Positions 9,705 to 18,398 of a stretch of DNA of 64,000 nt are shown piece by piece (positions within the stretch are counted from its first letter, which is position 1; every line of letters starts with the position of its first letter). Both the position numbers and the translations under genes were made by a program. The stretch is taken from NCBI GenBank assembly GCA_023053545.1, contig JAKZAN010000074.1, forward strand, positions 62,001 to 126,000. Direction: 5' to 3'. The notes beneath the pieces were generated by a model, which was not told the DNA's origin, did not search any database, and saw nothing but the letters and a program-made list of their open reading frames with translations. The DNA comes from Lepidurus packardi. Lineage: Eukaryota > Arthropoda > Branchiopoda > Notostraca > Triopsidae.

Positions 9705-11880
9705 GACTTAATTCATAATTACTGACTTAATTCATGAATTAATTACTTAATTAATAAATTAATGACTTAATTAAATAACTACGGACGTAATTCATGAATT
9801 ACTGACCTATTTAACGAATTTGTGACTTAATTCATGAATTACCTGACTTAATTCATGAACTACTGACTTAATTCATGAACTACTGACTTAATTCATGAAT
9901 TACTGACTTAATTCATGAATTAATGACTTAATTCATGAATTAATGACTTAATTCATGAATTAATTACTTAATTCATGAATTACTGACTTAATTCATGTAT
10001 TACTGAGTTAATTCATGAATTACTGTCTTAATTCATGAATTACTGACTTAATTCCTGAAATACTGACATAATTCATGAATTACTGACTTAATTCATGAAA
10101 AACTGACTTACTTCATGAAATACTGACTTAATTCATGAATTACTCACTTAGTTCATGAATTAATCACTTAATTCATTCATTTCTGACTTAATTCCTGAAC
10201 TATTGACTTAATTCATGAATTACTGACTTATTTCATGAATAACTGACTTAATTCATGAATTACTCACTTAATTCATGCATTTCTGACTTAATTCTTGAAC
10301 TATTGAATTAATTCATGAATTACTGACTTATTTCATGAATAACTGACTTAATTCATGAATTACTCACTTAATTCATGCATTTCTGACTTAATTCTTGAAC
10401 TATTGACTTAATTCATGAATTACTGACTTATTTCATGAATAACTGACTTAATTAATGAATTCCTGACTTAAATTATGAATTACTGAAATAGTTAATGAAT
10501 TAATGAATTGAATCATAAATTACTGACTTATTTAAATAAGTACGGACTTAGTTCATAAATTACTGACTTAATTCATAAATTACAGAATTTATTCATGAAT
10601 TAACTGACTTAATTCACAAAATAATGACTTAATTCATGAACTACTGACTAATTCATGAATTACTGACTTAATTCATGAATTACGGACTTAATTCATGAAT
10701 TAATGACTTAATTCATGAATTACTGATTTAATTCATGAATTACTGACTTAATTCATGAATTACTGACTTAATTCATGAATTACTGACTTAATTCATGAAT
10801 TACTGACTTAATTCATGAAATACTGACTAACTTCATGAAATACTGGCTTAATTCATGAAATACTGACTTAATTCATGAACTACTTACTTAATTCACGAAT
10901 TACTCAATAAATTCATGAATTACTCACTTAATTCATGAATTAATCACTTAATTCATGCATTTCTGACTTAATTCTTGAACTATTGAATTAATTCATGAAT
11001 TACTGACTTATTTCATGAATAACTGACTTATTTAATGAATTCCTGACTTAAATAATGAATTACTGAAATAGTTAATGAATTAATGAATTGAATCATAGAT
11101 TACTGACTTATTTAAATAACTACGGACTTAGTTCATAAATTACTGACTTAATTCATAAATTACAGACTTTATTCATGAATTAACTGACTTAATTCATGAA
11201 CTACTGACTTAATTCATGAACTACTAACTTAATTCATGAATTACTGACTTAATTCATGAATTACTGACTTAATTCATGAATTACTGACTTAATTCATGAA
11301 TTACTGACTTAATTCATAATTACTGACTTTATTCATGAAAAACTGTCTTAATTCATGAATTACTGACTTAATTAACTAATTACTGACTTAATTCATGAAT
11401 TACTGACTTAATTCATGAAATACTGACTGAATTCACAAAATACTGACTTAATTCATGAACTACTGACTAATTCATGAATTACTGACTTAATTCATGAATT
11501 ACTGACTTAATTCATGAATTAGTGATTTAATTCATGAATTACTGACTTAATTAATGAATTCCTGACTTAATTCATGAATTCATGACTTAATTCATGAATT
11601 ACTGACTTAATTCATGAATTACTGACTTAATTAATGAATTGCTGACTTAATTCATGAATTACTGACTAAATATAGAATTACTGACTTAATTCATGAATTA
11701 CTGACTTAATTAATGAATTGCTGACTTACTTCATGAAATACTGACTTAATTCATGAAATACTGACTTAATTCATTAACTACTTACTTAATTCACGAATTA
11801 ACACTTAATTCATGAATTACTCACTTAATTCATGCATTTCTGACTTAATTCTTGAACTATTGACTTAATTCATGAATTAC
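9705..11880. repeat. Sat1 array between element A and sat2, unit 1
   Basis: About 2.2 kb (roughly 109 monomers) of the 20-bp satellite with the same consensus. At about 10174, 10274 and 10374 a cassette of five monomers (CATGCATTTC or CATTCATTTC variant, CTTGAACTATT or CCTGAACTATT variant, a standard monomer, the ATTTCATGAATAAC variant and a standard/ACTCAC one) repeats at exactly 100 bp. The array stops abruptly inside a monomer at 11880, where sat2 begins. No gene. Confidence 0.95.
10164..10463. repeat. Three tandem 100-bp (5-monomer) sat1 sub-repeats
   Basis: The variant monomer CATTCATTTC/CATGCATTTC recurs at 10174, 10274 and 10374, exactly 100 bp apart, each followed by the same four monomer types. 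This is a small nested higher-order repeat of five 20-bp monomers. Limits are approximate because the phase is arbitrary. Confidence 0.75.
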
Positions 11881-12294
11881 AAGGAATTTCATTGAAATTT
11901 CAAGGAAATTTCAGCTAAAATTACAAGCAAATTTCAAGGAAATTTCAATGAAATTTCGGTTTAATTTCAATAAGATTTCGAGGAAATTTCAGGTAAAATT
12001 AGAAGCAAATTTCAAGGAAATTTCATTGAAATTTCAGGTAAAATTACAAGCATATTTCAACGAAATTTCAATGAAATTTCAGTGTAATTTCAATAAGATT
12101 TCGAGGAAATTTCAGCTAAAATTACAAGCAAATTTCATTGAAATTCCAAGGAAATTTCAAGGAAATTTCATTGAAATTTCAGGTAAAATTACAAGCATAT
12201 TTCAACGAAATTTCAATAAGATTTCGAGGAAATTTCAGGTAAAATTACAAGCAAATTTCAATGAAATTTCATTGAAATTTCAGGTAAAATTACA
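11881..12294. repeat. Sat2 array, left part, unit 1
   Basis: 414 bp of a second AT-rich satellite made of GAAATTTCA-like cores, with a 123-bp long period best seen in the right part at 15880-17710. It is interrupted at 12294 by retroelement B. Position 12253-12280 is a perfect 28-bp palindrome centred on GAAATTTC. One frame is open across 11948-12310, but this follows from the repeat period; see rejected items. Confidence 0.92.
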
Positions 12295-12644
12295 TGTCGT
12301 GAATTTCTAGAATGTACTTTAAAATTACCCAGGTTCATATAATCTAATCGTTTGAAATTCCCGCCCCTTTGCTGTCCCTAGAGTCCCGAACCTCACCAAG
12401 GTTCGGAGGGTTTGCAGCCTTACTCCTTTGTTTTCAAGTTCCGTTTGTTTCTAGATAACTCTCGGACTCTGGCCCCCTCTCAGCCAGCGTGGCATGATAA
12501 CGCACGTGTTATTCATCCACCAAGTGATATCAAATAAATTCGTTCAATCGTCAATGGGTCTTAAGTATCATTCATATATCCCACATCAGCACTAATCAAA
12601 CACAACGCAGGAATCATTACATTTATCCACCAAGATTAACGACA
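12295..12644 (+). repeat. 5' LTR of retroelement B, copy 1
   Basis: 350 bp, TG...CA ends, partner of 15530-15879. AATAAA polyadenylation signal at 12533-12538. The first 16 bp also serve, in the 3' LTR, as the end of the pol frame. Confidence 0.94.
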
Positions 12645-12647
12645 ATT

Positions 12648-12664
12648 TGGTGCCGTGACCAGGA
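12648..12664 (+). promoter_or_regulatory. Primer-binding site of retroelement B (tRNA-His type)
   Basis: TGGTGCCGTGACCAGGA starts three bases after the 5' LTR. It is complementary to the 3' end of tRNA-His as I recall it from animals (ending ...CTGGTCACGGCACCA). The last base is also the A of the gag ATG. The tRNA identity is from memory, not a search. Confidence 0.75.
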
Positions 12665-13860
12665 TGGGTCGAACGTCAGGACAACCTCTGGAAAGGTCCA
12701 AGACGAAGTCAAGATTGCTGGAAAGAAGAATCGAGACCACACTAGACGACATTGAGCAACATGAAGGAGGAGAGCCAGAAGTCATGGATCAGCTGTACTC
12801 GATAGAAGCACACCTCCAGGAACTGAAGCTAATTCATCGAGATATTGAAGAGAAAATACCGCTGTCCGAGCTAGAAGAAATCACTGAGAAGCAGCTAGAT
12901 ACGTTTAGTTCATTTCAAATCAGGCTTATACAAGCCAAGCGACGACATTCCACTCAGTCCTCGAGCCCAACTAGTCAGCCGAGCCCTAATCCCCCCGATA
13001 CCAGAAAACATTCCGTATTACCAAAGTTAAGTCTACCAACCTTTGAAGACGATATTTTGCAATGGGCAGAATTCTGGGACGCATTCACTGAAGTACACGA
13101 GAGCCCAGAGATACCCGCCGCTCGCAAATTTAATTATTTGGCTGGGCAGCTCAAAGGAGCCTCTCTGAAAGTCATTGGTGGTCTTTCCCACACCTCGGCG
13201 AACTATCCCACGGCTGTGGAACTACTCAAAGATCGTTATGCGAAGCCACGTAAGGTGGTAAAGGCGCACATTCGGTCCCTTCTCTTTCTAAAGCAACCAG
13301 ATCACTCAACATCCACACTTCGTTCCTTCCTAGAAATCATTTTGACTTCCGTCCGCGCTCTCGAAACCCTCGGGAAAAACTCTGAAGAATTCGGAGAATT
13401 CCTAGTTTGTATTCTGGAAGAGAAGTTGACTTCAATCACCATAAGCAACATGGCAAGATCGTTTGGTTCAACAGATTGGAATCTCGAACAATTCTGTACG
13501 CAGTTGAAGAACGAAATTGAAGTCCTGGAAACAAGTCCCACCTCGCCGTCCGCGAATTCAAGCAGAAAACCACCATCGAAGAACCAACCAACACCTCAAT
13601 CCTCCGCTGCAGCTCTCAGTCTCGGTATCAAAGACAAGAGATGTCCGTTCTGCTCCGGTTCCCATTCCCCCGTTGCCTGTACGTCATACACCAACATGGA
13701 AGATAGGCTCAAAATCGCAAAGGAGAAACGTCTTTGCTTTAATTGTCTAGCCGCGAGCGGACATTTGAAGGTCTCCGACTGTCCATCCAAATTTACGTGT
13801 CATCATTGCCACAAAAAACACCATACCAGTTTACACTCGCCGAAGAAGACACCTACGCAG
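12664..13860 (+). pseudogene. gag region of retroelement B, copy 1 (fossil)
   Basis: BEL/Pao Gag. The ATG at 12664 (MGRTSGQPLERSKTKS) is preferred over the in-frame GTG at 12655, which lies within the primer-binding site. An N-terminal coiled-coil-like, Glu/Leu-rich part is followed by a Ser/Pro linker and a DUF1759-like capsid region with LPKLSLPTFEDDILQW, AEFWDAFTEVHES and FNYLAGQLKGASLKVI. The C-terminal knuckles run RCPFCSGSHSPVAC, CFNCLAASGHLKVSDC and CHHCHKKHHTSLH, near 13650-13840. The next recognisable part downstream is integrase. Part of a broken element. Confidence 0.85.
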
Positions 13861-13989
13861 CCCAACGAGTCGACAACAGTGATGGTAACTGGTACAGTAA
13901 ACTGCATACCAAATGGATCATCCCTAATTCGTTCCATCGCTTGGATTGTTCGGTTTGTTGCGAACTGTCGTGGATCCGGACACTCCGGC

Positions 13990-15545
13990 CCCTTGTCAAC
14001 TGAAGAACTAACCAACGCCGAGATCAAATTACTGTTCTACGTGCAAGCTCGCCACCTTTCAGCTGAATTGGATTACCTGAATAATCCCATGAAATCGAAC
14101 ATTCCTTCGCAAGTAAGAACTTTGGATTTGTTCCTGGATCAAAATGGACTAATTCGAAGTCGTGGACGCCTTTCAAACGCTTCACTTTCTCCAGATGCAA
14201 AGTATCCCATATTGATCCCGAAGACTTCACGTCTCGCCAGCTTGATTGTTCGACATTTTCATGCCGTTTCGTTCCATGCCGGAGTAAATACAACTGTTGC
14301 AAATCTACGAGAGAATTTCTGGATCCCCTCTGCTCGACAGGTTGCCAAGAGCACCTTGCGAAACTGCGTCACTTGTCGTAGACACACCGGTCTACCCTAT
14401 CCTCAACCTGCTACCGCTCCTCTCCCCGAGTTCAGAGTAGCTCCCGCACGCCCATTTGAAGTGTCTGGCGTCGACTTCGCCGGCCCTCTTTTCGTCCGGA
14501 ACTCCAAATCTAAGTCAACAACGCCAGTGTACCTCTGCCTATTTACGTGTGCCAGCACACGCGCCGTACATCTGGAACTCGTAAGCGATCTGTCCACGAA
14601 GACCTTCCTCCTTGCGTTTCGCGTTTCGCCAGTTTATACGACTTTCCACGGTTAATGATGTCAGACAACGCCATGACCTTTGTTTCGGCCGCCAGTCAAG
14701 TCAAATTCCTCGCCACGGATTCAAATCTACATGATAATCTAGCCCAGTTTCATACCTCCTGGCAGTTTATCCCTAAACGCGCGCCGTGGTTTGGAGGAAT
14801 ATGGGAACGGTTAATTGGCGTCACGAAATCACTCTTGCGAAAGACCTTGGGTCGTTCCCTACTCACCTTTGATGAACTCCGTACCGTTATTATGGAGATT
14901 ACCACGATCCTGAACGATCGACCTTTGACATATGTATCGTCAGACATCAGTGACGATAACGCTGTCACCCCTTCCACTCTCATTTTTGGACGTCGCATTC
15001 GTTCACCCATCTTTGCCAACCTGGAAACCACCACTCTGGACCCTACCTATAATGAATCAGTGCTTCCGAAACGTTTCGTTTTACAAAAACGGTTAATTTC
15101 GAAGTATTGGCAACGCTGGAGCGACGAATATTTAAAGGCATTACGAGAATTTCACATCTGTCGTCCACAATCTGGAAATCGGACCATCCGAGTTGGTGAT
15201 GTCGTCCTTATCCATTCCGAGAAAAAGCGAATATATTGGCCTGTCGCGTACGTTGAAAAACTTCTTCCAGGTCCTGACGGGATTGTTCGTGCCGCAATCA
15301 TTAGCACAGCAAATGGAGTCACCAATCGACCAGTGACTAAGTTGTATCCTTTAGAAGTCAATCACCCCGTGATCGAAGAATCCGAGTCTATCCCTGCCCA
15401 GTTACCACAAGTTGAAGATCATTCACCTCCCCTACGCCGGAATCGAAGAGATGCCACTGAACGAGCCCTTGGAAGAATCCGTGAATGGATTAGATATGAA
15501 AGGGCGCCCGAGCAGCCCGGCCGGGAGGATGTCGTGAATTTCTAG
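13990..15545 (+). pseudogene. Integrase region of retroelement B, copy 1 (fossil)
   Basis: BEL/Pao integrase. The N-terminal H2C2-type zinc part contains IVRHFHAVSFHAGVNTTV and CVTCRRHTGLPYPQP. Core blocks are VSGVDFAGPLFV, CASTRAVHLELVSDLSTKTF and FIPKRAPWFGGIWERLIGV, the last being a strong BEL/Pao integrase signature. The C-terminal DUF5641-like part includes VGDVVLIHSEKKRIYWPV and LLPGPDGIVRAAII, then a basic, acidic-tailed end. The frame ends 16 bp inside the 3' LTR. Similar to A's integrase in layout but clearly divergent in sequence. The region is broken. Confidence 0.88.
15523..15529 (+). promoter_or_regulatory. Polypurine tract of retroelement B
   Basis: GGGAGGA lies directly before the 3' LTR. 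In LTR retroelements a purine run at this spot primes plus-strand synthesis. Short but correctly placed. Confidence 0.65.
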
Positions 15546-15879
15546 AATGTACTTTAAAATTACCCAGGTTCCTATAATCTAATCGTTTGAAATTCCCGCC
15601 CCTTTGCTGTCCCTAGAGTCCCGAACCTCACCAAGGTTCGGAGAGTTGCCAGCCTTACTCCTTTGTTTTCAAGTTCCGTTTGTTTCTAGATAACTCTCGG
15701 ACTCTGGCCCCCTCTCAGCCAGCGTGGCATGATAACGCACGTGTTATTCATCCACCAAGTGATATCAAATAAATTCGTTCAATCGTCAATGGGTCTTAAG
15801 TATCATTCATATATCCCACATCAGCACTAATCAAACACAACGCAGGAATCATTACATTTATACACCAAGATTAACGACA
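15530..15879 (+). repeat. 3' LTR of retroelement B, copy 1
   Basis: 350 bp, five differences from the 5' LTR. AATAAA at 15768-15773. One of the five differences is private to this copy; units 2 and 3 share the other state. Confidence 0.94.
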
Positions 15880-17710
15880 TTACAAGCATATTTCAACGAA
15901 ATTTTAATGAAATTTCAGGTAAAATTACAAGCATATTTCAACGAAATTTCAATGAAATTTCAGTGTAATTTCAATAAGATTTCGAGGAAATGTCAAGTAA
16001 AATTACAAGCAAATTTCGAGGAAATTTCATTGAAATTTCAGGTAAAATTACAAGCATATTTCAACGAAATTTCAATGATATTTCAGTGTAATTTCAATAA
16101 GATTTCGAGGAAGTTTCAGGTAAAATTACAAGCAAATTTCAAGGAAATTTCATTGAAATTTCAGGTAAAATTAAAAGCATATTTCAACGAAATTTCAATG
16201 AAATTTCAGTGTAATTTCAATAAGATTTTGAGGAAATTTCAGGTAAAATTACAAACAAATTCCAAGGAAATTTCATTGAAATTTCAGGTAAAATTACAAG
16301 CATATTTCAACGAAATTTCAATGAAATTTCAGTGTAATTTCAATAAGATTTCGAGGAAATTTCAGGTAAAATTACAAGCAAATTTCAAGGAAATTTCATT
16401 GAAATTTCAGGTAAAATTACAAGCATATTTCAACGAAATTTCAATGAAATTTCAGTGTAATTTCAATAAGATTTTGAGGAAATTTCAGGTAAAATTACAA
16501 GCAAATTTCAAGGAAATTTCATTGAAATTTCAGGTAAAATTACAAGCATATTTCAACGAAATTTCAATGAAATTTCAGTGTAATTTCAATAAGATTTCGA
16601 GGAAATTTCAGGTAAAATTACAAGCAAATTTCAAGGAAATTTCATTGAAATTTCAGGCAAAATTAAAGCATATTTCAACGAAATTTCAATGAAATTTCAG
16701 TGTAATTTCAATAGATTTCGAGGAAATTTCAGGTAAAATTACAAGCAAATTTCAGTGTAATTTCAATAAGATTTTGAGGAAATTTCAGGTAAAATTACAA
16801 GCAAATTTCAAGGAAATTTCATTGAAATTTCAGGCAAAATTAAAGCATATTTCAACGAAATTTCAATGAAATTTCAGTGTAATTTCAATAAGATTTCGAG
16901 GAAATTTCATTTAAAATTACAAGCAAATTTCAATGAAATTTCATTGAAATTTCAGGTAAAATTACAAGCATATTTCAACGAAATTTCAATGAAATTTCAG
17001 TGTAATTTCAATAAGATTTCAAGGAAATTTCAGGTAAAATTACAAGCAAATTTCAAGGAAATTTCATTGAAATTTCAAGTAAAATTACAAGCATATTTCA
17101 ACGAAATTTCAATGAAATTTCAGTGTAATTTCAATAAGATTTCGAGGAAATTTCAGGTAAAATTACAAACAAATTTCAAGGAAATTTCATTGAAATTTAA
17201 GGTAAAATTACAAGCATATTTCAACGAAATTTCAATGAAATTTCAGTGTAAATTCAATAAGATTTCGAGGAAATTTCAGGAAAAATTACAAGCAAATTTC
17301 AAGGAAATTTCATTGAAATTTGAGGTAAAAATACAAGCATATTTCAACGAAATTTCAATGAAATTTCATTTAAAATTACAAGCATATTTCAACGTAATTT
17401 CAATGAAATTTCACTGTAATTTCGATAAGATTTCGAGGAAATTTCATTGAAATTTCCGGTAAAATTACAAGCATATTTCAACGAAATTTCAATGAAATTT
17501 CAGTGTAATTTCAATAAGATTTCGAGGAAATTTCAGGTAAAATTACAAGCAAATTTCAAGGAAATTTCATTGAAATTTCAGGCAAAATTAAAGCATATTT
17601 CAACGAAATTTCAATGAAATTTCAGTGTAATTTCAATAGATTTCGAGGAAATTTCAGGTAAAATTACAAGCAAATTTCAAGGAAATTTCATTGAAATTTC
17701 AGGCAAAATT
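15880..17710. repeat. Sat2 array, right part, unit 1
   Basis: About 15 copies of a 123-bp repeat, itself made of three related sub-units of 45, 45 and 33 bp. The cores are GAAATTTC and TGAAATTTCA, both perfect dyads; a perfect 28-bp palindrome lies at 16925-16952. The period is confirmed by the same 36-bp stretch starting at 16321 and again at 16444. Long open frames at 15907-16692 and 16866-17450 exist because 123 is a multiple of three; small indels elsewhere in the array change frame. No gene supported. Confidence 0.93.
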
Positions 17711-18253
17711 CACGAAACGCATTCACGAAATACTGACTTAATTCATGAACTACTGACTTAATTCATGAATTAGTTACTTAATTAATAAATTACTGACTTA
17801 ATTCATAAATTACTGACTTAATTCATAAATTACTGACTTAATTAAATAACTAAGGACTTAATTCATGAATTACTGACTTAATTCATGAATTACTGACTTA
17901 ATTTATGAATTATTGACTTCATTAATGAATTACCGACTTCATTAATCAATTCATGAATTACTGACTTAATTCATGAAATACTGACTTACTTCATGAAATA
18001 CTGACTTAATTTATGAATTATTGACTTCATTAATGAATTATCGACTTCATTAATCAATTCATGAATTACTGACTTAATTCATGAATGAAAGACTTAATTA
18101 ATGAATTACTGAATTAGTTCATGAATTACTGACTTAATTCATGAATTACTGACTTAATTCATGAATTACTGACTTAATTAATGAATTGCTGACTTACTTC
18201 ATAAAATACTGACTTAATTCATGAAGTACTGACTTAATTCATGAACTACTTAC
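17711..18253. repeat. Sat1 array after sat2, unit 1
   Basis: The 20-bp satellite resumes after sat2 through an irregular junction (ACGAAACGCATTCACGAAATAC). Contains variants such as TTTATGAATTATTGAC and TTAATGAATTACCGAC that characterise the neighbourhood of each 145-bp element. Confidence 0.93.
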
Positions 18254-18398
18254 TGTGATGACGCCACCTAACGGTGGCACATGTCCCCCCTCTCTCTCTC
18301 TTGTCTCGCCCCAGTGTCCACATCAGTTTAGCTACCCAGCCACTTTGTACTCAATTATAATACAAACTCCTCGTAATCTCGTATCCAACATCATCACA
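18254..18398. mobile_element. 145-bp TG...CA element, copy 1 (probable solo LTR)
   Basis: A non-satellite 145-bp sequence with 8-bp inverted ends TGTGATGA/TCATCACA, flanked by perfect 5-bp repeats CTTAC (18249-18253 and 18399-18403). Removing it with one repeat restores an ordinary sat1 monomer, so it is a clean insertion. Inside: a perfect 6-bp-stem hairpin GCCACCTAACGGTGGC (18263-18278), a C-run plus TC microsatellite, and an AT-rich TTATAATAC stretch. TG...CA ends with a 5-bp duplication fit a solo LTR of a small Copia- or TRIM-like element. A short inverted-repeat DNA transposon (MITE) is the alternative. No coding capacity. Confidence 0.8.

Larger units (their letters stand above)
12295..15879 (+). 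mobile_element. Retroelement B, BEL/Pao LTR retrotransposon, copy 1 (broken, non-autonomous)
   Basis: A 3,585-bp element with two 350-bp LTRs starting TGTCGTG and ending ACGACA, flanked by perfect 5-bp target duplications TTACA (12290-12294 and 15880-15884) within sat2. Recognisable parts: 5' LTR, tRNA-His-type primer-binding site, gag with zinc knuckles, integrase with Pao C-terminal domain, polypurine tract GGGAGGA, 3' LTR. No protease, reverse transcriptase or RNase H part is recognisable, so it could not move alone. It is broken, with at least a couple of breaks. The LTR pair differs at 5 of 350 positions in this copy (4 in copies 2 and 3), making it younger than A by this measure. LTR length, primer and protein sequence differ from A, so it is a separate BEL/Pao lineage. 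Confidence 0.92.

Noticed and set aside
12295-15879. Element B as a domesticated gag-integrase host gene
   Set aside because: It still has both LTRs, a primer site, a polypurine tract and target duplications, and its coding part is broken, so a fossil transposon explains it.
15907-17450. Long + strand open frames in sat2 (also 11948-12310 and the copies in units 2 and 3) as genes for a repeat protein
   Set aside because: Openness follows from a repeat period divisible by three. One- and two-base indels between units shift the frame, there is no recognisable domain, and the first frame simply runs into an LTR.
18254-18398. 145-bp element as a host exon or small RNA gene
   Set aside because: Its termini and the perfect CTTAC target duplication show that it is an insertion; no Pol III boxes or coding frame were recognised.
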